This document shows, in pieces, positions 40,830-49,500 of a stretch of DNA of 64,000 nucleotides. The notes beneath the pieces are model-generated. The model made no database searches, was not told the DNA's origin, and saw only the letters and a list, made by a program, of their open reading frames with translations. Position 1 is the first letter of the stretch. Every line of letters starts with the position of its first letter. A program made the position numbers and the translations under genes. Location: contig NZ_DIIM01000003.1 in the NCBI RefSeq assembly GCF_002420705.1, forward strand, positions 346,158 through 410,157, in the 5' to 3' direction. This DNA comes from Sphingobacterium sp. UBA5670. GTDB taxonomy: Bacteria; Bacteroidota; Bacteroidia; Sphingobacteriales; Sphingobacteriaceae.

Positions 40830-42977
40830 TTAGAGATTGTCCAATTGATTTTCTTTTTCGTTTTTGCTGATCGTCCAGAAATAGCCTAAAAAGACAAAAC
40901 GCTTTGCTGTTGGAACGATGGGTCTACGGTCATATATTCCCTGTGAATTTGGTCGGTCTGCATACTGATATCCATAAATTGGAGCGGCACCAAGAACATT
41001 GCTGACGGAGAAATGGATAATTTTTTGCTGGCTGTAGAGAAACGACCAGCTCATGGAAAGATTATTATAACCTTTTGTTCGTCCATTCATGAAAACCGTT
41101 TGGTTAGGATCATTGTAATTTCTGCCGGATACAAAGGAATTTGTCAGACTGAGCTGTGAGCGAAGGCTAGCAAACCAGTACTTTCCAACAAGGTAAATAC
41201 TGTGTTTATACACGTATGGAGGAGTAACCGTGGCAGGATAATTAGCTTCATTTCTCTTGCTATCGGTATACGAATATGAAATCCAGTACTGGAGATTTTT
41301 GATGCTGCTGGTATTTTTATAAAATAGGTCAAAGCCTTTTACCTTACCGTTTCCGGTATTGTCGTATTGGCTATCGTACCTTGGTGTCATACTATTGTAT
41401 TTAACCAAGTTGCTGTATTCTTTGTGGTACGCTTCTATGCGAAGTAGATGGCCCGCCCGTTCATAGAAATAATTGGCGATGTAGTGGTTGGCCTCCAGCC
41501 AGTCAAGCTTTGGGGCATATTTTAATACTGGAGTAGCAGCTTGTTGATGAAATGAGCCATAGGCAATGGAGAGCTGGGTATATTTATTCAATGCGTATCC
41601 CAAAGAGGCCCTCGGTTCCAGCGTATTCTTTTTCTGAAGATTGGATGAAGTTTCCCGTAATCCGATTTTTCCGATTAGGTTTGGTAGGATACCGAAAGTG
41701 GTTTCAGTAAACAAAGAGGTCATCTTACTATGGTACCCATAGTTGTAGTCAAGGTTTTGACGCTGGTATTCTTCTTGATAATTATTGTCAAAATATTCTA
41801 TGCCCCCGATACTTTTAATTTTATTATTCCAGATTTTGCTCAGTACCCCCTTTATGTGAAGACTCTTTTCTTCGTTGGGCAGGAAAATATCGTCATAATG
41901 CAGCTTATCGGTGAGATAGCCTAGACCGATACCAGAATTGAACGTCCACCGGTTTCCCAGATTCTGACTATAGGTAATATTAGCATATGAATTGTTGGAT
42001 TTCTTTTTCAATGGGACAGGCTGTTCATAGTTGATGTCAGCTTGATAAAGCCCCATATCTTCAAAATTGTAGGCGCCATAGATATTTAGGAAACCTTCTT
42101 TGAACTGATGACGATAGATCATTTCTCCAGAAGCATTTTCATAAGGTTTTGTCCATTTAATGTCGGGTGTAATTATTTTTGAATAAGGTTTTAAGTTTGT
42201 GTAGCTACTGTTAAATGTCAACGAGTTTTTCCCCCATTGTAGAGTGTGTCCCAAACCCAATCCGACGGAAGATAATGAAAGCTCCGTTTTTGGCTGTTCA
42301 ATCTTATTTTCGGTGTTTAGCGCTAAAATACTGGATAGCGCATTACCAAATTCTGCTGAATAACCCCCTGTAGAAAAATTCACTCCCTTAAATAACATAG
42401 GAGAAAATCGGCCCCGGACAGGCACCTCATTGGGTGTGGCGGTATAGGGTTGAGCAACTCTGATTCCATTGATATAAGTCTGTGTTTCGGAGGCATCCCC
42501 ACCGTGAACCATCAAGCGACCATTTTCTCCGGCGACCTGTGCACCGGGCAACGTCGCTAACGCACTGATGATATTGCCCATGCTTCCTGCCGTGGTGACA
42601 ATGTCCAATGGGCTCATTACCGTGTTTTTTCCGGAGCTATTGGCTTGTAGAACACCTGCTTGGATTGTGACTTCCTGTAGTCGATTCTCACTTTCTTGCA
42701 TGTGAATAATCAGCAATTCTTTCTGGGGTAGCTGGATAGGCTTGCTATAGGTTGGTAGACCCACAACGGACGCTTTTATGATTTTAGCCCCCTGTTCATT
42801 GGTTTCAAAAATGAAGTTACCAAGCGAATCCGTGGTGCCGCCATCGTAGGTTCCTTCAATATAAACATTGGCTAAATAAATAGGCTTGCCGTTTTTGCCG
42901 AGCACTTTCCCTTTTAGGATAGACTGTGCGGATACGACGGTTATACTTAAACATAGTAAGGTTAATAGCAGCTTCAT
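40830..42977 (-). CDS. TonB-dependent receptor with carboxypeptidase-regulatory N-domain
   Basis: A 715-residue outer-membrane receptor: signal peptide ending VVSAQS, CarboxypepD_reg-like domain (about 20-105: ILKGKVLGKNGKPIYLANVY ... GGTTDSLGNFIFETNEQG), plug (about 110-225: VTIQAGVLQANSSGKNTVMS, GRLMVHGGDASETQTYINGI, GGYSAEFGNALSSIL) and a 22-strand barrel. There is no SusD partner, so a glycan-utilisation role is not indicated; peptides or siderophores are possible. It shows no TonB box I can name. It heads an operon with a TPR protein and a LytS/LytTR pair. Confidence 0.9.
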   Translation of the reverse strand: MKLLLTLLCLSITVVSAQSILKGKVLGKNGKPIYLANVYIEGTYDGGTTDSLGNFIFETNEQGAKIIKASVVGLPTYSKPIQLPQKELLIIHMQESENRLQEVTIQAGVLQANSSGKNTVMSPLDIVTTAGSMGNIISALATLPGAQVAGENGRLMVHGGDASETQTYINGIRVAQPYTATPNEVPVRGRFSPMLFKGVNFSTGGYSAEFGNALSSILALNTENKIEQPKTELSLSSVGLGLGHTLQWGKNSLTFNSSYTNLKPYSKIITPDIKWTKPYENASGEMIYRHQFKEGFLNIYGAYNFEDMGLYQADINYEQPVPLKKKSNNSYANITYSQNLGNRWTFNSGIGLGYLTDKLHYDDIFLPNEEKSLHIKGVLSKIWNNKIKSIGGIEYFDNNYQEEYQRQNLDYNYGYHSKMTSLFTETTFGILPNLIGKIGLRETSSNLQKKNTLEPRASLGYALNKYTQLSIAYGSFHQQAATPVLKYAPKLDWLEANHYIANYFYERAGHLLRIEAYHKEYSNLVKYNSMTPRYDSQYDNTGNGKVKGFDLFYKNTSSIKNLQYWISYSYTDSKRNEANYPATVTPPYVYKHSIYLVGKYWFASLRSQLSLTNSFVSGRNYNDPNQTVFMNGRTKGYNNLSMSWSFLYSQQKIIHFSVSNVLGAAPIYGYQYADRPNSQGIYDRRPIVPTAKRFVFLGYFWTISKNEKENQLDNL

Positions 42978-43239
42978 TTTTCTTTATTTTTTTTCAAAGA
43001 TGAATTGAAGTAAGCGCTCCTGCGAAAAAGAGTGGATGGAATGTCAAAATATCATGACGAATTGCAGGATTCCAACTTTATGCTGTAAATTGATGTCGGA
43101 AAACAAAATTTCCTCTAAAATAAGTTCTCCAGTGAAGCGTAATAGATTGCTTTTATATACTATGCAGTTATATTGGATATAAGAGACAGTTTATTTTAAT
43201 TTGATATTGAAATAAGAGTTTAAAATTAAGTCAGAAAAA

Positions 43240-44208
43240 ATGCGAATAACCATTTTAGATGACTATCAGGATGCTGTCCGAAAGTTGGACTGTTTCAAAA
43301 TTCTTGATGGTCATGATGTCCAAATATTGAAACAGTCCTATTCAGATCCGGCTTTACTGGCTGAAAAATTAAGTGATACGGATGCATTGGTGCTCATCAG
43401 AGAGCGTACAAAAATCACAGAAAGCCTGCTGTCTCAGCTTCCCAAGCTAAAGCTAATTAGCCAGACGGGCAAAATTTCAAACCATTTAGATTTGGCGGTT
43501 TGTAGTCGCTTCCACGTGGCTGTTGCCGAAAGTATGGGCTCTCCCATTGCTCCAGCTGAATTGACTTGGCTTTTGATTATGAATGCCCTTCGTGGTTTGC
43601 CTCAGGCGCTTTGTGATATGAAGAAAGGTTTGTGGCAAACAAACATAGGAGAATGTGTCTCTGGCAAAACAATAGGGGTATGGAGTTATGGGAAAATAGG
43701 GAAGCGAATAGCGCAGTTTGCTAAGGCTTTTGGTGCCCAAGTAATTGTTTGGGGAAGCGAAAATTCACGCGAGCAAGCTGTGAAAGATGGCTTTTTGGCT
43801 GCAGCCAGTAAATCCGATTTTTTTCATTTTTCAGATGTGGTAACTCTACACCTCAGGTTGGTACCTGCGACACGAGGTATCGTAAAGCTCGAAGATCTCC
43901 GGTCGATGAAGCCGACGGCACTTTTTGTCAACACTTCTCGTGCTGAATTAGTCGAAGAGGGTGCACTATTGACGGCACTCGAAACAGGTGTTCCGGGGAT
44001 GGCTGCGGTAGATGTCTATGAGTCCGAACCAATTTTTGACCCTAACTATCCATTATTGCAGCTGCCAAATGTGCTTTGTACGCCACACATTGGCTATGTA
44101 GAGAAAAATGGTTATGAACAATTATTTAGACTTGCCTTTGAGAATATTGTCGCCTTTTTCGAAGGCGCCCCACAACATATAGCCAACCCCGAAGTACTGA
44201 CCCGCTAA
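43240..44208 (+). CDS. D-2-hydroxyacid dehydrogenase family protein
   Basis: A 322-residue NAD-dependent dehydrogenase of the phosphoglycerate/formate dehydrogenase superfamily. The Rossmann glycine motif is GVWSYGKIGKRIAQFAKAFG, where the first Gly of GxGxxG is replaced by Ser (SYGKIG). The catalytic residues are in place: Arg in FVNTSRAELVEEGALL, Glu in YESEPIFDPNYPLL and His in CTPHIGYVEKNGYE. The substrate is unknown. A PLP enzyme gene begins 24 bp later, so the two may form a short biosynthetic or catabolic step pair. Confidence 0.9.
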   Translation: MRITILDDYQDAVRKLDCFKILDGHDVQILKQSYSDPALLAEKLSDTDALVLIRERTKITESLLSQLPKLKLISQTGKISNHLDLAVCSRFHVAVAESMGSPIAPAELTWLLIMNALRGLPQALCDMKKGLWQTNIGECVSGKTIGVWSYGKIGKRIAQFAKAFGAQVIVWGSENSREQAVKDGFLAAASKSDFFHFSDVVTLHLRLVPATRGIVKLEDLRSMKPTALFVNTSRAELVEEGALLTALETGVPGMAAVDVYESEPIFDPNYPLLQLPNVLCTPHIGYVEKNGYEQLFRLAFENIVAFFEGAPQHIANPEVLTR

Positions 44209-44231
44209 TTAAATGAATCGGCAATACATAG

Positions 44232-45278
44232 ATGAATAATTTTACGCGTTTAGAACAACCAACAGGCCGTTTTATTACGACTGCAGATAGAGAATATCTC
44301 TTTTTCGGTGGGACATCCTATCTCGGGCTGGCAACCAATCTAGCATATACCTCTATTTTCATAGCGGGTATACAACGATATGGTATAAATAATGGCACAT
44401 CACGAAATAATAATGTGCAACAGGGCATATTTGATCAGGCAGAGGACTATGCGGCAAAACGTTTTGGTTTTGAAGCAAGCCTATTGCTTTCCAGCGGATA
44501 TTTGGCGGCTCAATTTCTTGTCAGGACATTGGCTACAGAAGGAGAAGTCCTGCATGCCCCATCCTGTCATCCGTCTTTGTGGTTAGACGAAAAACCCGCG
44601 GCAACAGGAAGTTTTGTTGACTGGGCTACTGCTACTGTCGCTTATATCAATCAATCGCCGCAGACTTCATTTATCATCGTTAGCAACAGCCTGGATAATA
44701 TGAAGCCGGAGGCTTATGACTTTACGGTATTTAGCCATATTGATCCAAACAAGAAGATTGTATTGCTTCTGGACGATTCGCATGGAATTGGTGTTACCCG
44801 TAAGAACGGTATTTCATTCGATAGAAGCAATTTTCACGTGTCCAATATTGAATTAATTGTCGTTGCCTCCTTGGCGAAAGGTCTAGCGACAGATGCGGGT
44901 TTGATCTTGGCGGACGAGCCGCGGATCAAGTCTCTTAAGCGATCCAACTTTTATATCGGCGCTTCTCCAAGCTCACCGGCGAGCGTGTATGCATTTGTTT
45001 ATGGCGAGCAGATTTATCTGGAGCAATTCCAAAAGTTGCAACATAATATAAGTTACTTCCGGGAGCGTATAGCGTCGCAATTAAATACTGTTTCTAATTT
45101 TCCTGTTTTTTCTTCAACGGACCCGAACCTTTATGCCAGACTGATGGATGCTGGAATATTGGTGTCAAGTTTTCCTTATCCGCTTGCTACAGACCCCTTA
45201 TTGAATCGGGTTGTGGTGAATGCGCATCATACGGAAGCAGATTTGGACCGACTAAGTCATGCAATTGGCATATATTGA
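44232..45278 (+). CDS. PLP-dependent aminotransferase-fold enzyme (alpha-oxoamine synthase-like)
   Basis: A 348-residue fold-type I PLP enzyme. GGTSYLGLATN, YGINNGTSRNNN and the KRFGFEASLLLSSGYLAAQF segment resemble alpha-oxoamine synthases (8-amino-7-oxononanoate, serine palmitoyl). The PLP-ring residue His113 (SCHPSLWL), cofactor Asp in LLLDDSHGIGVT and Schiff-base Lys216 in ASLAKGLATDAGLIL are visible. It is shorter than AONS (about 385) and the Lys motif is not the usual SFSKA, so it may be an aminotransferase of the same fold. It is co-transcribed with the dehydrogenase. Confidence 0.8.
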   Translation: MNNFTRLEQPTGRFITTADREYLFFGGTSYLGLATNLAYTSIFIAGIQRYGINNGTSRNNNVQQGIFDQAEDYAAKRFGFEASLLLSSGYLAAQFLVRTLATEGEVLHAPSCHPSLWLDEKPAATGSFVDWATATVAYINQSPQTSFIIVSNSLDNMKPEAYDFTVFSHIDPNKKIVLLLDDSHGIGVTRKNGISFDRSNFHVSNIELIVVASLAKGLATDAGLILADEPRIKSLKRSNFYIGASPSSPASVYAFVYGEQIYLEQFQKLQHNISYFRERIASQLNTVSNFPVFSSTDPNLYARLMDAGILVSSFPYPLATDPLLNRVVVNAHHTEADLDRLSHAIGIY

Positions 45279-45458
45279 TTTTTATATGACATCTCATGAG
45301 GCAACATGTTGTAAATTAGATAATTGTTTTTATTTTTGAGGTTAATTTAAAGATGGGTCTGATGTAATGTCTCGTTAATTGATTGTAAATGTTTGGCTTT
45401 TGGAAGCTTATTTATCAAAAAAGTATTTAAATAATTTCCATTACTCATTTTAAAACAA

Positions 45459-45466
45459 TACTTTTG
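45459..45466 (+). promoter_or_regulatory. Bacteroidota -7 element of the HU-TPR unit
   Basis: TACTTTTG matches TAnnTTTG, 59 bases before the HU ATG at 45526, giving a leader of about 50 nt. Confidence 0.55.
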
Positions 45467-45525
45467 CATCCCCAAACATTAGTTGGCTTAAGGGTTGAAA
45501 AATAAATAATTACAGTAAAATAGAT

Positions 45526-45810
45526 ATGACTAAAGCAGAAATTATTGCAGAGATCTCTACCAAAACTGGCTTAGAGAAGGTAGATGTTCAAGAAACCGTA
45601 GAGGCGTTCTTTAAAGTTGTCAAAAACGCAATGATCGGAGGAGAAAATGTATATGTAAGAGGTTTTGGTAGCTTCGTAGTCAAAAAAAGAGCTGAGAAGA
45701 CTGCAAGAAACATTTCAAAAAATACAGCAATCATTATCCCTGAACACTTTGTTCCTAGTTTCAAGCCAGCTAAAATTTTCGTAGAGAAAGTAAAGAATGG
45801 CAATAAATAA
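45526..45810 (+). CDS. HU/IHF family DNA-binding protein
   Basis: A 94-residue nucleoid protein. The fold is clear: N-terminal helices (MTKAEIIAEISTKTGLEKVD), beta arm entry RGFGSFVVKKRAEKTARNIS and DNA-intercalating arm with I-I-I-P-E-H (KNTAIIIPEHFVPSFKPAKI) instead of the usual P-A-...-P-F. It probably bends DNA as a dimer. A TPR protein gene follows after 18 bp. Such proteins are plausible ligands for the phased repeats in this window, though nothing shows it. Confidence 0.95.
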   Translation: MTKAEIIAEISTKTGLEKVDVQETVEAFFKVVKNAMIGGENVYVRGFGSFVVKKRAEKTARNISKNTAIIIPEHFVPSFKPAKIFVEKVKNGNK

Positions 45811-45828
45811 TCTTTAAAATAGATTAAC

Positions 45829-46665
45829 ATGGCAAAAACCAAACAGATAATAGTAATAGGATCAGTAGTAGCCTTGGTTGCTGTGCTCTTGGCGCAGCCT
45901 ATTAAAGGTTTGGTGAACAAAGAAAAACAAACTGCTGCAGCATCTGAATCGAAGCCTTCCAATGAAGTAAATTTGGAAAATATATCTTCGATGACAAAAC
46001 AAGGTTTAGATGCTAGTTTAGTCAAAGAAATTTCCGATATTGAGGGCCAAGTTGCAAAAGCTTCTGGAGAGGATAAGATAAAGCTGTTGCAACAGTTGGC
46101 AGATAAGTGGGACGATGTCGCAAAACCAGCCCCTCAGGCTTTCGTCTATGAGGAAATGGCAAAGGTTTCCCCAAAATTTGAATATTGGTTGAAAGCAGGT
46201 AATGCTTATCGTGCTGCTTATACAAATTTGCAGGATTCTACTTTAGCCCAGGCGTTAAATCAAAATGCAATTCATGCATACGAGGCAGCGTTGAAAGCGA
46301 ATACAGGTAGTTTGGATGCAAAAACAGGATTAGGTGCCGCAATGGTATCAGGAACGAACAATCCCATGGCAGGTATTGCCTTATTGCGAGAAGTCGTTGC
46401 TGCTGATCCTAAAAACTTAGAAGCAAACAAAACTTTGGGGTTGTTTTCATTACAATCCCGTCAGTTTGACAAGGCCATCGAGCGTTTTAAGACCGTTATC
46501 GATCAAAAACCCGATGCTGAGTCATACTTTTACTTAGCCACAGGCTATGAAAATATTGGGATGAAAAAAGAGGCCGTGACTGCTTTTCAAAAAAGTAAGG
46601 AGCTGGCAGCTGATCCTTCCCTATCACAATTCATTGATCGAAAGATTGCGGAATTGAGCAAGTAA
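45829..46665 (+). CDS. Membrane-anchored TPR protein
   Basis: A 278-residue protein with one N-terminal membrane span (IIVIGSVVALVAVLLAQPIK, about residues 6-25), a low-complexity linker and then tetratricopeptide repeats (AFVYEEMAKVSPKFEYWLKA, LNQNAIHAYEAALKANTGSL, ASPKNLEANKTLGLF-like repeat, YFYLATGYENIGMKKEAVTA). TPRs face the periplasm if the span is a signal anchor. The partner is unknown. It follows HU by 18 bp and precedes the 29-residue mS38-like gene by 37 bp. Confidence 0.85.
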   Translation: MAKTKQIIVIGSVVALVAVLLAQPIKGLVNKEKQTAAASESKPSNEVNLENISSMTKQGLDASLVKEISDIEGQVAKASGEDKIKLLQQLADKWDDVAKPAPQAFVYEEMAKVSPKFEYWLKAGNAYRAAYTNLQDSTLAQALNQNAIHAYEAALKANTGSLDAKTGLGAAMVSGTNNPMAGIALLREVVAADPKNLEANKTLGLFSLQSRQFDKAIERFKTVIDQKPDAESYFYLATGYENIGMKKEAVTAFQKSKELAADPSLSQFIDRKIAELSK

Positions 46666-46702
46666 TTAATTTATTATTTTATAATCATTAAAAAATTTAG
46701 CT

Positions 46703-46792
46703 ATGCCAAGCGGAAAAAAAAGAAAAAGACACAAGATGGCTACTCACAAACGTAAAAAACGTTTAAGAAAAAATAGACACAAGAAAAAATAG
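46703..46792 (+). CDS. Tiny basic protein of the AURKAIP1/COX24 (mS38-like) type
   Basis: ATG at 46703 to TAG at 46792 encodes 29 residues beginning MPSGKKRKRHKMATHKRKKR and ending in LRKNRHKKK. This Lys/Arg-rich KRKRHKM..HKRKKRLRK pattern is that of the DUF1713/COX24 C-terminal domain, found in the mitochondrial ribosomal protein mS38, and very short versions are known from Bacteroidota. It is therefore probably a small ribosomal protein. It lies 37 bp after the TPR gene and is followed by a terminator. Confidence 0.85.
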   Translation: MPSGKKRKRHKMATHKRKKRLRKNRHKKK

Positions 46793-46845
46793 TCTTGTGA
46801 TGAGCTTTTAAACATCTTGGCCCATTTTGCTGAGATAGCTTTACG

Positions 46846-46888
46846 AAACGATCTACATGTCTGTGAAGGGTGTGTAGATTGTTTTTTT
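46846..46888 (+). terminator. Intrinsic terminator after the HU-TPR-small protein unit
   Basis: AAACGATCTACA (46846-46857) pairs with TGTAGATTGTTT (46873-46884) with one G-U, followed by TTTT. It separates this unit from the RNase G gene. Confidence 0.8.
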
Positions 46889-46969
46889 CGTAACAACGTT
46901 CTTTAAATGTTTAATCGGATACCAAAGATTGCGATAGGATATTGCATAGGTATCAAAAATGAGTAGCTT

Positions 46970-48523
46970 TTGGTAAAGGAATTAATTATCGATTCAACTC
47001 CTGATAAAGGGGTAACTATTGCTTTACTACAAGATAAGCAGCTTGTTGAACTTAACCGCGAGCCCGCAAATAATAACTTCGCCGTTGGAGACATTTATCT
47101 CGGACGTATTAAGCGAATTATGCCAGGGCTTAATGCAGCTTTCGTAGATGTAGGCTACGAAAAGGATGCTTTTCTACATTATTTAGATTTAGGTCCTCAA
47201 GTTCAATCTTTGCTGAAACTTACGCGTATAGTGAAGAATGGCAGTTATCAAGAGAAACTGCTCAATAGTTTAAAACTTGAAAAGGATATCGATAAAGCTG
47301 GTAAGATCTCTGATGTCTTGAGCAAAAATATGCTCGTGCCAGTACAAATCGCCAAAGAACCCATTTCAACAAAAGGACCTCGTCTGAGCTCAGACCTTTC
47401 AATAGCAGGTCGTTTTGTCGTTTTGGTACCTTTCTCAAGTACTGTTTCCATTTCCAAACGTATCAAAGGTAGTAACGAACGCAACCGCCTAAAGAAGATT
47501 GTCGAAGGAATTAAGCCAGCTAATTTTGGCGTTATCATTCGTACAGTTTCCGAGGGTAAAGGCGTTGAAGAACTACAACGTGACTTATTGGACCTGATCT
47601 CAAAATGGGAGCTATTTACCAAACGTCTTCGTAATGCTGAACCGCCTCAAAAGGTTCTTGGCGAAATGGATCGTGCATCCACTATTCTACGGGATATTTT
47701 GACAGACGAGTTTTCACATATTTATGTTAATGATCCTTCGATCTTCGAAGAAACAAAATCATATATACACGATATATCTCCAGATTTGGAGAAAATTGTC
47801 AAGCTTTATAAACATAAAGAGCCAATTTTCGATCATTTTGGAGTTGAAAAGCAAATCAAGGCAGCTTTTGGCAAAACTGTAACATTGCCGGGTGGCGCAT
47901 ATCTCGTAATTGAGCATACCGAAGCCCTGCATGTCATTGATGTCAATAGTGGTAACCGTTCTGCCAACAAGGAGAATCAGGAAGATAATGCATTGCTGGT
48001 CAATATGGAAGCAGCAAAAGAAATTGCGCGACAGCTGCGTTTGCGTGATATGGGCGGAATTGTAGTCATCGATTTTATCGATATGCATAAGCCTAATCAC
48101 CGAAAAGAGTTGTATACGTTCTTAAAAGAATGTATGGTGTCTGACAGAGCGAGACATACGATTTTACCACCAAGTAAATTTGGATTGGTTCAAATTACAC
48201 GTCAGCGCGTAAGACCCGAAATGAATATTGTCACAAACGAAAAATGTCCGGCTTGTGATGGTACAGGTGAAATCCGATCCAGTATTGTCGTGATGGATGA
48301 TATTGAAAATAATTTGAAATTTATTCTTCAAGAACAAAACGAAAAAAAGGTGACCTTATGTGTTCACCCTTACATAGACGCCTACATTAAGTCTGGTTTG
48401 ATTTCTAAAAGAATGAAATGGTTCATGAAGTACGGAAAATGGATTAAAGTAAATCCAATGACGTCATATTACCTAACTGAATTCCATTTCTTCAATGCGA
48501 AGGATGAAGAAATCAAGTTATAA
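46970..48523 (+). CDS. rng: Ribonuclease E/G family endoribonuclease
   Basis: A 517-residue RNase G-type enzyme for rRNA and mRNA processing. The S1 domain (about 40-130: VGDIYLGRIKRIMPGLNAAF, DVGYEKDAFLHYLDLG) carries a loop insertion. The RNase H-like catalytic part has HVIDVNSGNR and GIVVIDFIDM with the metal Asp residues, and the zinc-link motif CPACDGTGEI. It starts at TTG (46970); the family start VKELIID follows it directly. An ATG at 46959 opens only a 5-codon frame. The insertion NGSYQEKLLNSLKLEKDIDK is common in Bacteroidota homologues. Confidence 0.95.
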   Translation: MVKELIIDSTPDKGVTIALLQDKQLVELNREPANNNFAVGDIYLGRIKRIMPGLNAAFVDVGYEKDAFLHYLDLGPQVQSLLKLTRIVKNGSYQEKLLNSLKLEKDIDKAGKISDVLSKNMLVPVQIAKEPISTKGPRLSSDLSIAGRFVVLVPFSSTVSISKRIKGSNERNRLKKIVEGIKPANFGVIIRTVSEGKGVEELQRDLLDLISKWELFTKRLRNAEPPQKVLGEMDRASTILRDILTDEFSHIYVNDPSIFEETKSYIHDISPDLEKIVKLYKHKEPIFDHFGVEKQIKAAFGKTVTLPGGAYLVIEHTEALHVIDVNSGNRSANKENQEDNALLVNMEAAKEIARQLRLRDMGGIVVIDFIDMHKPNHRKELYTFLKECMVSDRARHTILPPSKFGLVQITRQRVRPEMNIVTNEKCPACDGTGEIRSSIVVMDDIENNLKFILQEQNEKKVTLCVHPYIDAYIKSGLISKRMKWFMKYGKWIKVNPMTSYYLTEFHFFNAKDEEIKL

Positions 48524-48539
48524 TAGAAAAAGATTAACG

Positions 48540-48575
48540 AAAAGGGTTAGTAGTGATACTAGCCCTTTTTTGTTT
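48540..48575 (+). terminator. Intrinsic terminator after rng
   Basis: AAAAGGGTTAGTA (48540-48552) pairs with TACTAGCCCTTTT (48557-48569) with one G-U, followed by TTGTTTT. Confidence 0.85.
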
Positions 48576-48600
48576 TATACGGACTCTATTTTGCGCGCTT

Positions 48601-49500
48601 TTAAACCCAATGGATTATTATCCCATCTTTTTCCATTTTACGGAAATAAGTCATTTGCCGTTTTGCATAGCGGTGTATTTCTGTTTCCAATTTTGTGATG
48701 AAGGCGGGGTAATCCAGCTGCCCTAGCAGATGTAGTGAGGCATACTTATATTCCAGACCATAATATTGCAGTTGCTCGTGTGTGATGCCTTCGGCCAATA
48801 GTTTCTCCACTTCCTCTAGAAAGCCTCCTTTCAACCGTTGTTTTAGTCTTTGGCTAATGTGCGCGCGTCTAGTTTCCAAGGGCGGATTTAGTCCGATAAC
48901 GATACTGTCGATCGTCCGTTGCGGACCGAGGTGATCGGGATAAAGCTTTAAAAATGCGAGTATTTCTATTGCTCGGATCATACGCTTTTTGGTGGAGAGA
49001 TCTATTTGAAAATTTGCTGGGGGTGTATATTCCTGAAGACGTTTTAATAGCTCAGCTTCTGAATACTCAAGCAAAGACTCTTTCAGTCCTTCTATCGAGG
49101 GGACTAAGGCATATGGATTTTGTTGGATAACACTTTGGATATATAGGCCCGTGCCACCACAAAGGATGGTATGTTTTCCCTTTGCTGCGATTGATTGTTG
49201 GGCTTGGTGAAAATCTGCTATAAAGTTTCCGAGATGATAACGTTCCCCCGGTTCATGGATGTCGATAAGGTGATAGGGAATATCTTGGTATTCAGATAGG
49301 TCTTTTCCCGTGCCGATGTCCATTCTCCGGTAGATCTGACGAGAATCTGCACTGATAATTTCAGCGTTAATTTGTTGGGCCAGCTGTACAGCTAATTTGG
49401 TCTTTCCCGAGGCTGTGGGCCCTAGGATTACAATAACTTTCTCTTTTGGAACAGCCTGCTGCTCCAAAAGAGAAAGTATAGGATTTAATCTGTCTATCAC
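48601..49500 (-). CDS. miaA: tRNA dimethylallyltransferase
   Basis: Adds an isopentenyl group to A37 of tRNAs reading codons that begin with U. The 299-residue protein has the P-loop VILGPTASGKTKLAVQLAQQ, EIISADSRQIYRRMDIGTGK, YHLIDIHEPGERYHLGNF and LCGGTGLYIQSV. The start codon is GTG (49500), which overlaps the stop of the Gfo/Idh gene by 4 bp (GTGA), so its translation is probably coupled. Length and motifs are complete. Confidence 0.96.
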   Translation of the reverse strand: MIDRLNPILSLLEQQAVPKEKVIVILGPTASGKTKLAVQLAQQINAEIISADSRQIYRRMDIGTGKDLSEYQDIPYHLIDIHEPGERYHLGNFIADFHQAQQSIAAKGKHTILCGGTGLYIQSVIQQNPYALVPSIEGLKESLLEYSEAELLKRLQEYTPPANFQIDLSTKKRMIRAIEILAFLKLYPDHLGPQRTIDSIVIGLNPPLETRRAHISQRLKQRLKGGFLEEVEKLLAEGITHEQLQYYGLEYKYASLHLLGQLDYPAFITKLETEIHRYAKRQMTYFRKMEKDGIIIHWV

